Source: Apostichopus japonicus (taxonomy: Eukaryota > Echinodermata > Holothuroidea > Aspidochirotida > Stichopodidae). From it: a DNA stretch of 64,000 nucleotides. A program made the translations under genes and the position numbers. Location of the stretch: positions 18,329,501 through 18,393,500 of the forward strand of contig NC_092580.1 of the NCBI RefSeq assembly GCF_037975245.1. The letters run 5' to 3'. Of the stretch, positions 1 through 15,900 are shown in pieces. The notes below the pieces were generated by a model that was not told where the DNA came from, did no database searches, and saw only the letters and a program-made list of their open reading frames with translations. Every line of letters starts with the position of its first letter. The stretch's first letter is position 1.

Positions 1-1059
1 CAGTTTTCTTTCAATTTTTATCTGGGTGAACCTTTTCTCGCGAGACTACTTTGATCTCCGGATTCATCATGCGATGCGAGCCATTCACCCCATGAGAAAT
101 GAACCGAGGTGAACAGTAAAACTTGTTAAAATCTACAACTTGAAATCTGGATGTATCATTGGGGATTAAAATAAATCATAGAGAGGAGAGAAAAAATGTC
201 AAGTTCCCCAGCATTAGAGATTTTTGTCATAAATTTAAGTGAGATTATATGAACAGTCATGCTTTCTCAAAGACAGTAGTACATCCCAGACGGATGCTAA
301 CTTCAAGACCGTGCAGTCAAACATTTCGCCGAAGCCGTAGTAGTAGCGGCTGGGGGGAGGAGGTAGGAGAACGTGCCCCAAGATAATAACAGTCAGTCTT
401 GGTAATCTCTTTCAGCCCCTCTCGGCCTTGATAAAGCGCGACCTACATAAATAATTGAATTAACAGCCCCTCCAAAAAAAATTGGCAATGACTAATTGAC
501 AAGGATTTGCATGGAAAATTTATCTTAAGAAATGACTCATTCATTTTCTTTTTTTGATAAATTAAATCCGAGGGAAGATAAGAATACATTTAGATAAAGA
601 TTGATGAATGATGATACAGTACGTCCCATATTTCTCTCCAGGAGTATCATTAAATATATATCCAAACTTGAAGCCTTTTTTTATAATTTACTCGTTAACA
701 GTCTTCCCAAGCTGTGATTATGATAAGGCTGGATTAATGACTACATCAAGACATCCTCAACAGGAGTCCAATGCATAATTTACCTTCATATTTTCATATA
801 TACCTCACAAATTAGCTTTGTGTCCGAGACAACATAATGTGATGCATGGAAATGATGGAATTAAGTACCTTATTACGTTCCACTAAGCCGGTTGGATTAT
901 CATTATAAAGATACCATGGTTTCTGTTCATAAATCATCATATTCTATTAGATATTCGTCAAGATACTTCCAACCGCACAGCTGCATTACATATTTTATGA
1001 AAAGGTTTTTGATGGCTCTGAATTTGGTCTCTAAGTTTATTATTTTTCTTGTGTACATT

Positions 1060-1140
1060 TAGTTTGTATGCTGTATGCTATACATGTGTATGCTATACTG
1101 TACGCTATACATGTATACTATACTGTACATGCATGTATGT
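1060..1140 (+). repeat. Degenerate TATAC/TGTATGC repeat
   Basis: GCTATACATGT, CTATACTGTA and similar words recur five or six times, partly palindromic. No gene is associated. Confidence 0.6.
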
Positions 1141-1630
1141 GTTTCACCATGTACGCAATTAGTTTGATTTTGAATAACCTTTTTACTATGCCATATATAT
1201 CTAGGATACATCATTCCCTGCTATTGTACTGTTCACTTTGATTATTAATTTGCTAATTGGGAGGCTACTTTTAATACTCCATGTACTTCATACCCTAGCA
1301 TTATTGTTAATATTGAGCTGACTTTGTATCGTTTTTTACATTTCTTCAAAAACCAATCTCACTTTTACGAATCCAGGAGTGACTGACAGCTTATTCTGCA
1401 TAATTTTTTTCCCAGAAATTAATGAATTGTATAATCACACCTCTGTACCGATTCCTGCAAACCTTAAAAGGTACTGTGTGTGTATGCACGACATTGACAA
1501 CGAGAATACAAGTCACAGTACTACGCAACCGTACATTTTCTGCAAAAATCTACTGCAGTGGTTTCCATGGCAACTAGTACTTCTTATGCATTGTGGGTGA
1601 TTTTGCCTGAGGACAGCAACTCTTTTTTTG

Positions 1631-1655
1631 TCTCTCTCTCTCTCTCTGTCTCTCT
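1631..1655 (+). repeat. (TC)n microsatellite
   Basis: A TC dinucleotide run with one G interruption. Similar short CT or GA runs occur near 24.21, 36.03, 52.01 and 59.01 kb. Confidence 0.9.
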
Positions 1656-4600
1656 AATTCTTCCTTCAAAAGAACAGATCAATGGTTTGAGTTTGATCGA
1701 AAGAAGATGAGAGAAAAGTGGCTTCCTTATTTCTGCCACACTTTTTGTTGATTCTGGGTAAAATTGACAAAAATTAACTTCATTCCAATCTGGCAAATTG
1801 ACGAGATGGTTTGATTGGGCCAACGGTTGAATGAAGTTCAGCACCAATACTTCACACCTGGGGACATATAATTGGTTTATAAAGTCTTCTCACACTTTGT
1901 AGTACTCATTTCCCATCACACAATGGTCGTGGAAATAGCTCTCTTTTGTGCTCCGCCAGGTAAAAAGGTCACGGTACTTCTCCCCGGCAGACGAAATCTG
2001 CTTTCTATCGGAAAGAATAAACTCACGCAGGTGTACTGTCGGAATGTTCCAATTATGTCGGGTGAATCGGGTCGTAGCTACGTTATAACGTGTGATGACC
2101 ACATTAGGGTTGATACGTACTGGCAGTGGAGCATACCAAATCATCATTTATTGATGTATACACACTATATGAAGCAGAACTATTGTACACTGTATGTTGA
2201 TACTGTATGTTAATACATGTTCGTTAACAAGAAGACCTAAGAACCAAAAAAAGTACACAAAAATACAAAAAGAGTAAAAATTCAAAGATTCTTAAATAAA
2301 TGCCAAATGACCAGACCAATTTTTTAATTATTGCATTTTCTTTTCTGTCAACTTTACAGTCGTCGAATCGCCTCTCATATGGGTTGCTGATTTAAAAAAG
2401 AAGCTTTATCTGAACTTTCAATGTACTTTTCTACTATTACACTTAACTAACAAAGAATGGCCAACAGGGGGTGGGAGGGGGGGGAGAATCAAAGGAGAAA
2501 GGGATTTTTATAGTATTTTTACTAATAAACCTGAAAATAATTCTGGCCAGTGTAGCAAACACTACAGGCTATATATTACTAAGACACACATCGATACCAG
2601 TTCCATTAAAACACCTCGTCGAGTGAATTTACACGGCATGTTTACTTTCCTCCTCCCGACAGCCATGTGAAACAGCTGCCGGATGATGCTGTGAAGTGGT
2701 CACTATTCAACTTTCCAATCAATATCGGCCATAGACATATAATCGTGCCTGACAGATAAAGACAAAAGGCCATAACCAATCGATGAGGACACCCGACTAA
2801 ATGCCTCATCATACTTAACAGCTTTTATACAGGATGAAAAGGACTTAAAAGGCTTCACTTACCAATTTAACTCAACGATAATTGATAGCTGTCTGTCTAA
2901 TTTAGACAAGGCATGAATGAATGAATGAGTTATGGATTCTATATCTGTATGTAACTTCTTAAAATACATTGTTTTGTTTTTAATACACAAAAAACCAAAA
3001 AACGAGCAAACATGTGAAGTGAAATCATGTTCGATAATTAGAAGGAATTTTTAGAAATCAGAATTAAAAATTTGAAACCAGGGTTTTCAGAGGACTGATA
3101 GTAAATCAGTATTACGTTTTGCTGAGTTAAGAAAAAAATAAAAATCGTTTACAAAGCATCTCACCCTATGGTACTGTGAAATATATAAAAATTGTAGATT
3201 GGAATAGATCAATTCAGTATTTTGCAACTATCTAAAACAGTTTACATCAAAAAAAGGATGAACATAAATAAACAAACGTGAAATACTTTCAAATAATGAT
3301 CCATAAGAATATGACCATCATATACATTTATTTGCCCCAAAAGTTAAATAAAAAAGCTCAGGGAAGTTTGATGTCAAAAAATCTAGTAATTATTTACACC
3401 AGACATCTTAAAGAATGTTAATTACATGCATTTGACAGGTCTGCACTTTAAGACTATTAGACCATGCAGTACCCGGTCATGCAATATCCCATTTCCTACC
3501 ACAAATTCTAAAATTACATTACTCTGTAGTTACTTCTAAATGTTTATATTTGTATCTATAAATATTCAATAGATATATATTCCCACTCGGTGAGGCAACA
3601 CAACAATCCTTATTCTCCCTTTAGACGATGTTCTCCGAATCATTAAAACCTCCTTAATTTCCAAGGCAAATTACGTCATTTTCTCATCGCATCACTAGAA
3701 ATATATATTCCAGTCTACGCCATTGACTGAAAGACCCTGGAAATTAATAATCTGCCGTTTTCTTCTCAAAACCATCGAAAATACTTAGCCAGGTAATCAT
3801 ATTGACTTATTATGTGACTGTACTTTTTTGTATCATTCACCAAGAAGTTCTGAGAATCGATAAAAGCAATCAAAATTCCACGTTTCTATCCTCTGCGTAA
3901 TTATTCTTACATTGGCTCTTCCTCCTCCTCCTCCCACAGACCTATTTGTTTGGTCTTTAATATAACTCAAATCAATTCCGCTATTCGACAATGCACCTAT
4001 TTTGTTTCTAACAATTCCCCGACGTAGATTACCGTACACCATTGTAATGTAATTAAAAGTATCGGTGAGTGCCTCACAAGACCTTGATACCCCATCTTCT
4101 GCCAATCCGATTGATATCCACCTTATAACATCAAACAAATTTCTATTTTTCCCCGACAGGTCTGGGCATCTCCTAACGCATCATTGTTCATTTTGAAAGC
4201 CTTCCCCTGTCTTTAAAATTGTTGCACGGAGCGGAAAATTTTTCAATATTTTTATAATTTGGCGTTGCAGTAACCGCTCATACCGGGTTCGTGTCAACGA
4301 CTTGTTCTTTCGGCAAGGTGGTTTATATATTCGCATTCAACTGACGGAGTATGTATCAAAATAACAAGACTTGGAATGGCTGTATATTTGGCTGTACTAT
4401 ACTGTGGTCATTTTCGGTCGTTTTTTTCTCTCTCTACATCCGTAGGAAACAAGTGTAAGAAGACAATCAATAGCAGATCTCATCAATTTTCGTCGACATC
4501 AAGGAAAGGTTCAAGAAGCAAAAAGGAAAGTCTTAAATTAAGTTAAAATTGACCCGTTTGCCTCCGAGATGATTATTTCTTTTCGGCCATGACAGGTTTT

Positions 4601-5405
4601 CCATTTTTTTTTAATTTTGATCATTGAATAAAGTGGAGCATGGATTTAATAAAGCTGCCAAATGCACAAGCAGTAATTTTCTGTTTGATAATAAAAATCA
4701 ATATTTACATTATAACTCGAGGTCTTTTGCAAGTTTGTGAAAAGAAAGTGCATTACACCGTAGTCAATTCTAGCAGTAAGAGTGCAAATTAACTGTTGCT
4801 TTACCAGTTTCATACTCTGCCATTTTAAACATTTGGAGAACAAGTTCTGTTTTATACAAATACTCCCCTCTGCCTCCTGCTCCCCCTCTACCCCAACCCC
4901 CTCCCATCTTTCCCAGCTCAGGTACCCAATTCTGAAAGGCAAACAAGAACAACTGACAACCTCCCCCCCCCTTTGATTTTCATGTGAAAATATATTCTAC
5001 TGGGTTTAATTCTTTTGACACCATACATCTCATGTATAAATTGTCATCTTGATTAATTTTAAAGTACTTATGGTCTGCCATGGGATCTCTCAAGGGTCTC
5101 TTTTATCATAAAAGTTAATAACTTGAAATATTTTCCCTCCTCTGGACAATCTTTTGATTTAGAAAAAATATTCTTCAAAATACGAACTTATGATGGTTGC
5201 AGATCTGCAGCTTCCTTCACTTTTGTTTGTATCATTCCAATACCCCTCCCCCTCCCCTCTCCCAAACCCCAACTAATCAATCTTAGTGTACGTACATATT
5301 TTTGTAAAAAATCTCACCACATTAGAATCCAGGAAGTAATATAAAGTAGAATGTAATGAAGATACCCCCATTTGCCTAGATCTACATCCACTAGACTATA
5401 GAATT

Positions 5406-5461
5406 CTTCCTCCTCCTCCCCTCCCCTCCCCCTCCTCCCCCTCCCCCTCCTCCTCCTCTTC
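5406..5461 (+). repeat. CCT/CCCCT pyrimidine tract
   Basis: Over 50 bp of uninterrupted C and T with irregular CCT and CCCCTCC units. The G-rich minus strand could form quadruplex or triplex DNA. Confidence 0.85.
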
Positions 5462-6818
5462 AGTTAACCTACCAAACTCCAACAATCCTAGTCCAACTGA
5501 ATAAACCCATCCCCTGAACTATTAATTCATGAACCTCTCCAACAAAACGTACATATCTCCCTCAAATTATTGGAAACGCATTAGAATAATTATGCATGCA
5601 ATGCCGACAACACTCTGATAACGCATTGACTCAATGCTGTGCACACAGTGCAAACACCACAGTCAGCTTCTACTGTACACACATACACATATCTAGAAAA
5701 CAACAAATACCACACAGCTGGTAGTATTTGATTGACAACCTTCTTACATTATGAAAGCAGATACTGAACGCTTGAAAGAAAGAAAAAAAGAAATAACCCC
5801 GGTTATCTTATTAGGGACTGCTCTAAAAGCACTCAGTATCACCATGCGTATGTATATATATACCACCCATATGCGATTAATGCAATCATCTTGCCCAATG
5901 CAGCCTTTCCACATGAGTACTTTTATTACAAGCGACCTAGTTTTTAATTCCATATTCTAATAGCACTCATGTTAGCCATTTGGCCTTCTTTTTTTTCCTC
6001 CAGATTCCCCATCAATAAAATTACTTTATTGGTAATCAGGGGAGATGTTGAAAGAGAGAGAGAGATTTCTGAGGTCAAGCAGTGTGAGTTGGCTGATTAA
6101 AGTAAGGGGGGAAAGGTGTGAATTGAATATTAGAAAACTTCATCAGTTTTACTTTAATAATTTAAAAAGAGTTCACTCCTTCCAATTTTTTTGTTTCATG
6201 AACCTTCATTTGAACACAAAATATCTGGGATAGAGAATTGGCCAATAATTCAATTAATGGAGGAAACAAAAAAAGGTCACATTTTGATTAAATATTTAAC
6301 AGATATATCACAAAAGTTACAGACATGACCGTTAAGGACGCATGCATGCATCCACAACAAATGCAGACAATTTGCATCAAATGCATTTGGAAGATTCGCT
6401 ACGGACGAATACCAGTGACAATATTCAAAGCATAAAATTATACATGTGGTGTCATAAACGATCCAATTGATTTTCCCATCATTCAAAAATTGACACTATA
6501 CAAGTAGACACACATGGAATGAATACACAAAACTAACACAAACAGGATCACCTGTTAAAACAATACAAATATTGTGTGAAAATTTATAGATTTGGGAACG
6601 ATTCAGCTGACACCATATCAAATGTGTGACCATTATTTATTGCATATGACCTAATGCAAGGTGCTATTGAATAAACATATATACACACATACTGAAGTTT
6701 ACATCCCAAAACTGACTGGTTTGAATATTCCGATGGAAGAGAATCCACTCAAAAAAAAAAACGTCTAAGACACTTTGAACATTGGTAGAGTGAAGGCAGG
6801 GCAATGACGGGCGGGGCT

Positions 6819-6909
6819 GGTCATAGAGGGCGCACAGTGTAAAAAGGTGGACTTTATAGGCACGGTAGAATGTGGTGCTAAGGTTGTGAGGAGACAGGTA
6901 AGCGAAGGA
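6819..6909 (+). repeat. Dispersed repeat, copy A
   Basis: This shares blocks with 18236-18332: GGTCATAGAGGGC, CACAGTGT, AGGCAC, GTAGAA and GGAGACAGGTAAG, in the same order and spacing. Family and function are unknown. A looser match may exist near 13.34-13.38 kb (CATTGGTAGA then GCAATGAC), which also precedes copy A. Confidence 0.65.
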
Positions 6910-9900
6910 AATTTCAGTCTACAGAAGGAACACAAATCCTAATATGTTGCAGTCTCAATGGTCCATTAATTGGTAGGAGGAGGCCCTCTCAACCTGCCTG
7001 CCCCACACCCCCTCCCACTTGTTTTCTTTCATTTTTTCTATTCCCCACAGCTTCAATATGCCTTGGTGATTGATTGTAAGAATGGTTTGTAAAAATGAAA
7101 ACGATAATAGTCATCTGACTGCTTTCCCATTCTGTATTTAGAGTGTTATTCTTTATTTTTGGAATATTAGCATAATGTTCACTATATTAATACAAAATAT
7201 TATCTTCGTATATATTTCTTTTAATCCATCCCCTTCCCATCATTCTTTGAGAAACAAGTAGAACCAACTTTAATGTGACTCCTTCTGGAGCTCAAACAGC
7301 ATTAACATTAACAATGGTTTATTTAAAATGTGGCAGAACTACTTAAACCAACATTTACACAAACTGTAGTGTAACACCAATATTGGTGAGATATTTTGTT
7401 GACTTGAAACCATAATGAATAGCGCCACCTATTTCCTTCAGGTTCCCTTTAACCTATAGTTTCATCCCACAATATACGTTACATTTTTAAAGTCTACTGT
7501 CGCCTATGAACAACATTGTCCTAATCACTCTAAAAGGCATGATAATAGTTGCAACTCCCATCAAAATCCATCAAAATAAATGTATTACAAGCCTTTTCTC
7601 AATTCTAGTTTTATTTATGAATAAACATTAGCTAATTATGCAGATTGATGATGTAAAGGGAGTGACTGCCTAATTTTCTGTTATATAGGGCTTCTGGTTT
7701 CTACATTGCAATTGACTGAATGACATCTGGACACAGATCTAACCCAAATAATTCTTAACCCCCAAAATTGACAATAAAGCAATTTCAATCATTGCTTTAA
7801 AAACAAAACCATTTTAAATAGTTCTAACCACCATCCACATGAGCCTATACATCAACAAGGGAGATTTGGGGAGGGATGGTTCTGCTGAAGAAAGTATTGT
7901 GCCTTAACTCCAAATCAATTTAATGGCCACTTTGCTCCACAATGAACAACTCCTTCCCTCACAGGTGTCATCTTTAATAAATCTTTTCAATCAAATATTG
8001 CACATGGAGGAATCGTCTTCTTATTATTATTTTCTTTCAAATGAAACAACCGCAGGTGTACATCACTCTTTTCATATTTATAGGCATAGAATCGATCATA
8101 AATTCTCAATCCGAAACTCCAAACAATCATCAAATACCAACATAACGCCTCCTTTGACATTACTTTAATCCATCTCCCAGGTCCTAAAACTCCCCTTGAA
8201 TACCCCATTTCATTACTTTTAATCATTTAAGGGTGCTTGGAAGACGATGATTACAGAATGTGTGGTAGCATTCTCTCCTCAGAGGGTAGCAGCACAACAA
8301 TTATTTGTTTCCTCCAATGTGCAGTGTGTGTATTAGTTTCCCCCCTGCTGGCAGGATTCATTGGGATCCACACAAAACCATACTAAAGGATGCAGAATTA
8401 ATGTATTTAGACCGAAGTTCATTAATACAGACAACTTCGTTAACATACTAGTTTTCTTCACAGACAAACCAAAGGACACTTCCAGAAATTATTGATTAGG
8501 ATTACAGGAGTGTCTTTTAATTGCAGATGCATTTCCTAGAGAATAAACCCCAAAAATTACCGGTTAATTGGGTATTTAGTATTTACGATGGATTATACAA
8601 GTTTACCTTAATGTCCCATGTACATCTGCACTCTCTAGCTTCTCTGGCTTGACGTAAGCATTTCTCGACTGTCGTAAGGGGGGGTTTTTTATTCTTGTAA
8701 GCTAGGTTGATTATTCTAGGTTATGCTAGGACTAGTGGATGGTCAATTGTCCTAAGGTACAGTAGGTTGATTATCATAGGTTTTCTGAATTTTTCACATC
8801 AGACATTGTATTTTCTACCTACTTTTTTACTAATGAGATTTACAAATGTTTCACATCATTCCTATAATTCATCCCTTTTAGATTCCTATTTTACTACAAA
8901 CATTTTCCGTACTGGAAACTTATTACTGAAATATTTAGTTAAAATATTACATATATGCACAGAGGACATTATAAAGAAGAAAAAAACACCCTTCCATCAA
9001 ATTGTATGTCCCATTATTCCAAGTTCAATCAAACAGACAAATCTCAAATGCTTGCCTTATCTTTGAAATCCACATCATCCCAGAAACATTCAGCTCCTTT
9101 TGAAAGCCTTTCACAACTTAGTCCAATGTTAAAAGTGACAAAGGATATGATTCAGAACCTGTTGTTATATATTGCCACAATAACATCAAAGGAAACCACA
9201 CAAAGGGTTGAAATGGGATTTGGGGATTCCACCAAAAACAATTTAATACCTACCGCAAAAATTTGATCCAATTCATCTCAAAATGTCTGGCTTACAAACA
9301 GAACCATGACAACATAACCTTGACCCTTTCTATAGTGGTACTTACAATGCATGTCAGACACACATGTTCATATTATTTCATCATGCACCTTTCTCTCTTC
9401 CTTCCTTTTTTTTTTTTTTTTCTTTTCAAATTTTTGGTGAAACCCTTTTACACCCGGCACCCATTGAATATGGAAATTAAAGGTCCATGGACAATAGCGT
9501 AAGGTTCAGACGCTTACAAAAGGGTCACCTTGGCAGTAGAGATGATATTTCAACCATATATGCTTATCAAGTTAATTGCCATATTACAAGGGACAAAGAA
9601 TGGAGCAGTATAGAAAATGGGGTCCTTGGGGGTTGAGTCAGCAATTATCACATCATATTCAAAAGGACTCTACAAGTACTGTAGTTAACGGACCAATAAA
9701 GAGATTAATCGGTAATCATTTAGTCTCTGTTCAGGGGGCTTCGCATGAGTGAAAGCCAATGTCATTAGGCGGCTGCATTAAGCAGACAGGCCGGAAAAAG
9801 GCTGAACGGAAGGTCAAACCAAAGGTCAGTAATACGAGAGGTGTAATAATTATAGGGTTTATATGCTGTGAAATTATCATACAATAATTAAGAGGTCAAA

Positions 9901-12900
9901 TTATGTGTCCAGTAGCAATGCTTATGGCTCTGAATTTTGTCTGTTATAAAATACTATGGTCCTGTGTATAAACACTGTACGTCTTTTGCACTCGTATAAT
10001 TTGTACAGCAACCTGTTCATTTTGCATAGCAAATATTGCAATGCAGTACCACATACTTTTTCACATTATAACTGGATAATTACAAATTATTAATGTGCAC
10101 TTTCACGTCACATAAACAATGATGCACATCCACTATGAACATTGTGTAACCCTACATTACTATTTACATTCTCATCATATATGCATACACGTGCAATTTA
10201 TCACACCATTTCTTATACATAAATGTATCATATTTATGAGGCATGTACAATTTCCAATTGGAAGACAGCTATATATATCTATATACTACATGAACCGTTC
10301 AATATCTCATACATTGTCACTCTTTAATAACTATAATTCAAGATCTCTGCATACTGGTAAATATATTTAAATACCTACATGAACAATTTATGACATCTTG
10401 GAAGACTTACGAGCCTGTAAAAAACAGCATGGCAGAGAAGAATCCGAACACATCTCCAAATATTTAACAACTTCAGCTAGATATTTGTATATTAGTTTCG
10501 ATATTAATAGTCATAATGCTGTATTTTCTTCTACTTCTAACATCATAATCATGTTTTTATGCGACAAATTCACTTTTAATTCATCAGATAAAACCATTTC
10601 ATCTTCAACAGCTAATAACAGTGATCTGATGTACCATCAAGCTCAGATACAAATTAGAAATAACCATGAAAGGAAACACTTGGAAATCATACCATTAAGA
10701 TGAAACTTGTTTCACTGTATCCAAACACGTCTTCTAGTCTATGCAGCAATTACATTGTACCCCGGTTAAAAAGAATTTATTTTACAAACTTGCCTGTGAT
10801 TATGAGACAGATTACTGCTGACATTTTGAAAACAAGTTCAAATCGAGTTATAACACAACACACCCCTGTAGGGAATAAAACCTCAAATACGCCATTAACT
10901 TATCAAAAGGGGAACATATAATAGAGGGTGTGCGTCCACAGGCGGGCAAGGGTCACTTGTCTCCAGGCTGTTCTAGAAAACTGCCTCGTGAATGAATGGT
11001 AGACTCTTTCCTGATTCCACGACCAGGCGTCCACATCCCTCGGGAAGTAACCACCATGAGGGGGAAATTACCGGTATATGGGGGGGGGGAGATATGGAGC
11101 TAACCACCAGACGGGTAGAGACGAATCAATTATTGACTGACGCCAGGGTATATGTACCATGACATTATGGGTCAAGGCATGTCCCAATTCTGGAAGTTTT
11201 GTGCTAAGCTGACCAGACAGCAATGTGATGGACCAGAATGTAACACAAAAGATGATTGTTCTTTTTAAGTGCCATTTATATTGTACGTTGGTCTTAATAG
11301 GGCTCAATAAAAAAGAATTATTAGTATCTGAGTAGAAGTTAGTCTTCCTTTTCAGCACTTCTTACACTCCACAACATCTCAAGAAACTAAGGAAAAACAA
11401 CACTTGTTCATTTTAAGCTGTGAGAAAACAAACATTTTCAGTGATTCTGTTCTTATCTCACTGCAAGTATGGTGTATTTTGGAACCCAACTTTCACCACA
11501 AAATTTTTTACTTTCATGAAGCATGAGACGTTAGAAGAATATTATGTACATGAACTCCCTTTTTTGAGTACGTTGCAATCTGCTTGGACTTAAACACAGA
11601 GTGAAGTTAGACACTGTATTAACAGACCTGCACGTGTTAAAATCCTCCATACACATAGGAGGGCCTACATAATTCATATTAAATGAAATTCAAGTAAAAG
11701 AACCAACTCTTGGGTGATTTCTGTGCAGAAACTTTGACCCTAAAAATATGAAAACGACCACCCAAATAAATCCAAATGATAGTTTCCCTGCAGGATATTT
11801 TTACGGACCACCTCATACTGTCCACAAACTCAGGATGCTAAACTTAGAACAACCTATACCCTTCTAATCTTCAAATACTCATAGCCCTAAAACATTTTTA
11901 TCCCCAATATAATATCTGCAGGTCCTTTTTTTTCTCTTAACAATAGGAGTAAAACAACTTCTCATTCATCAAGTAATCAAAGTCTAGAGACCAACCATCT
12001 ATCTATCCTCACTGTGTTTTTTTTTCTTTTTTCTTACTGGGAAACATAGCTCCAGGGTAAAGCCAACATACTTTTCTGCAAGAAAACTGAGAAAAGTTTT
12101 CACAACACAATGAAAGGCGGTTGGAAGCTTTGATCTCTTTCTAGCTGACTAATTCTCCCAGTAGGTAGACAAACAACGGGAGGAACGCAAACCCTGGAGA
12201 AGTAGAAGGGAGAGTCTTGCCAATTCTGTGTGAGATATACCTCTGAATATTATATGAAATGAGATATGTGGTATTATATCATTATTCTTAAATTCCCCCC
12301 CCCCCTTGTCCTTATAAACGTGTAATAGTTACCGGCACAAGGGTAATGAAGCTTTTGAAGACATCACACATATTAAATATTTACAAAACACTGAAAACTG
12401 TAACGGTTACAGTGTAATTAATGGGGCATGAATGGAATTGGTCCATATGTACATGTTTGTTCATTTGGCTAGTCAGTTACAGTACTCCCAGTTACCATAT
12501 CACTTAAGTGGGGGCAGCATACAGAAATACAATTTCCATAAAAGCCAAACATGTGTAACAGTGACAGTGAATTGGAAGAAGATATGACCAGTGTTTGGGA
12601 GCATCATGAGGAACAGAGTCAATCGTTACAGAGTCAATCGTTACAGATACACACCTTGTTCATCTTTACAGATGTTAAAAACTTTGATGTTTAGGCCCAT
12701 TTGGACAAAAGAATTGTCCGAGAGGACTTCATATGTTATTTTGGACAGTAAACAAAATGAAAAGATGGAGCTCAAGGACCATTTCAAATGTGGCTGTAAA
12801 AGAAAACATCAATGCTGACAAACGATGAAGGGAGAAGGAGGGATGATTACGACCACATCCAGGGTAAACTTGTCAATGTTGTCTTAAGGTGTACTTGTGG

Positions 12901-15900
12901 CTGAAGGAGGTGAAATAATTTATTTTGCATACAATATATGAGCATACCATTCTGAACCATTCAACAATGCTGACTCCTAAACAGAGTAACCGGTAACCTG
13001 CCCACATAGGATTAGGATTAACCCAGCCACTCATCACTTTCTATTTTTACAACAGATTTGTTGCTACCAATCTGGGTGAAAGGTACCTTATTGTAAAAAG
13101 TTAAAAATTCTTTCCTCAACTCAAAAGCCACCTGACAAAACTTTACCTTAATGGATGGGGGAGGGGGGGAGCTGCTTCATCTCCAGGAATCCTTTGAATC
13201 AAATTTGCTTAAGGTAATAAATGAGTAAAACACTTTAAATTTAGAATTTTCTTTTTTCTTCTACAGACAAGAATAAACACAACTGAAAAGGGTGAAAAAT
13301 TACATAGAAAGATTCTGCTTATTAACTAGTAGCCTCAACATTGGTAGATCAAGGAAGAATGGGAAGTGAGCAATGACCCCCAAGTGTGTGATTTAAGTGG
13401 GTAGTAGTAGAGTTGGAAGTTAGCAGTATGCTTGGCTCTGAGGATAAGGAAAGGCACAGGAGCTAGATCAAAAAGAAGTAAACATGATCCCCAAATGATA
13501 TAGAGATGTTGGAGGGTGGATAGATTGATAGAAGACTAGCAAAGTTTTTTTTTTTGTAAGCTTCATTTATTTTACAAAATTGGGATAATAGAGAAGCTTC
13601 CCCTCCACAACTTGTGCATCAAAATTAGCTCTACTCCCCCACCCCCTCATTCCCTCCCCACCCCTTTATGAACACTAGGAGACTCTATTATTAGATACTT
13701 TATTATCTTGATTGCATTATTTGATGAACTTTAGTTCTGTATTCCTGGCGACTGGTGTTTATTGCACTATATATTTTCCTCTCTAGCATATTTGGGAAAG
13801 ATACCGTTTTTTTTTTTGTTTTTTTTGGGCAGTCTCTTAACATATTGAGAAAAGGAACGATGTCTCAGACTACCCTAGACATACACAATCTGTTGATGAC
13901 TTGTATCTGACCTGTTCACTCATCGCATCCTAATTCCTACTCCAATCCCTCACGAATCCCATCTCCGAATGGCTCCACGAACGCTTTGATCTTAGTGTGC
14001 ACTGACTATATAGTAACCACAGAGGGATTTGAAACACCTGGTCAAATGCCCCAGAACAATTATCACCATTTCCACAAACAATAGAGGACATAACAAGAGG
14101 GGGGGTTTGAAGATAGGTGATGGTAAGTACACAATAACAAAAGCATTTTGTTTGTACTCAAACAGAAGACTAAAGAGGTGTTGGGTAGGTAGAGATCATG
14201 GAGCAATGCCAGGGTCCTGCCTGGACCAGAACTGCTCTGTAAGTGGACTGGGCAAATCATCCACTGGTCATAATGAGAAGAAAAGATTTGTGTACTGATC
14301 CTGAAAACCTGTGGGTAAGAGGAGGCCTTGTTTGGCTAGCTTGTCGGTAAACATCAAAGGGGGAAACAGGGACAACCAAAGGGTACTTGTAAACAAAAGC
14401 GACAGACTAGGTCGTGTACATGTTGTATATATATACCCAGCTTGGAAGTACTGATGATGTGAATGAGCCTGGGAAACTTTGAGTCCTGACAATCTCTTCT
14501 GAGTGTTTTGCAGTGATGGCCACATACAAGATGGGATAGTAAAAACAATCGGGAATTTGGGGATGGTTTTCCCCATCCATGATCGCAGCTACATGACTAA
14601 TGCCATATGTAGACAAAATCAGGAAATAACGTTTTTAAATGTTTAGAGAAGAAGGAAATGTAATAGTCATCGTTATCTTTTATCTTGTTTGATATGATAT
14701 TAAGGTTAATATTCCCCCCCCCCCCACTACCACCCCTCTCCCAAAAAAGACATAACAAATATTTAGTTATTATATATGTCATCAAAATTGCCGGTTTGTC
14801 AATACTGAGCTCGTAGTGAAGTGAACCTGTTAATTTACCTGTTTTTCATGTATCACGTTTCATACTATATATTTCTTGGTTTTGTTTTTTGTTTTTGTTT
14901 TTTTTTTTTTATTCTGCTGGCCAGTGGGAAAAATACATCACATGTTTGATTGCAATTATAGAAGCAATAATAGTGTTCTTAAGTTGGATTTATTCAAGGT
15001 TGGTAGACGTTCTTCAAACATGCTATTTTCAAGGTAACTGCCACCTACAGTAGGATGTTCCAGTTGGTCCTCTGTTGGCCCCATTGCCATACAGCAAGCA
15101 ATTCCATGGGGCCTCATTAGTTTATTTGTTCACACCTTGCTACCATTGTCATGAACATGTTTTGGACTAATTACAATGTTGTTCTAAGCTAACACTGTGA
15201 ATACTTGGGGAGTCTAGAATGTATCCAGGCTGATTGTTCACAAACTTTGAAGAAAAATATAACCTCTCAGTGAAAGCCACCCACATACATGTACGACTTT
15301 CTCAGCAATTTGTTGCCCGAGTTACTGATCCCATCATTTCACTTACTACTCCAAATAAGACTACAGAACTTTGTTCCATCCAAGACAGCCCTAATAGACT
15401 GTTAGATAACCAAATAAATTAACACATGTATATGACTGAGTATGATTTCGGACCATTATCATCTATTGTCAACAGCTTTTGTGAATAAACATTTTATCTT
15501 AATAAAACATATACAAATAATTAATATCCAAACTTTCATAAATTTCATTGATCTAAAATTAAACACAAAACAAGCCTCATGTTTCTAAGAGTTTACATAG
15601 ATTTGCAGCAAAAGCTTCCAAAATTGCCACACAACCTTTCCCTTTCCTTTCCATTCTAGGAACCATATATTTGCATAATTCCAAAGATAACATAGCATAT
15701 TAAAATAGTGACGACTTCAAACCATGCTAGGTGAAAGAAGTGGGTCGACACTGATTAACGTGCAATATAAACCCATCCAGACGGAAGACAAGCTGTCACA
15801 GTGAGCATATATATACATACCTCACCCATGTACCTAAAGTATTCGAAATGACCCTTCTAACAATGTGAAATAAACCTTATCAATAGTGTTTTGATTCCAA

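Larger units (their letters stand above)
1141..6780. other. Intronic block, nothing recognised beyond simple repeats
   Basis: AT-rich DNA. Its open frames are short, overlap on both strands and match no domain I know. The 101-codon minus frame at 3833-4138 contains a GGGGG glycine run from a GGA repeat and has no splice or start context. Confidence 0.55.

Noticed and set aside
3833-4138. 101-residue minus-strand frame
   Set aside because: No domain, ordinary base composition, a glycine run from a simple repeat, and no supporting splice sites.
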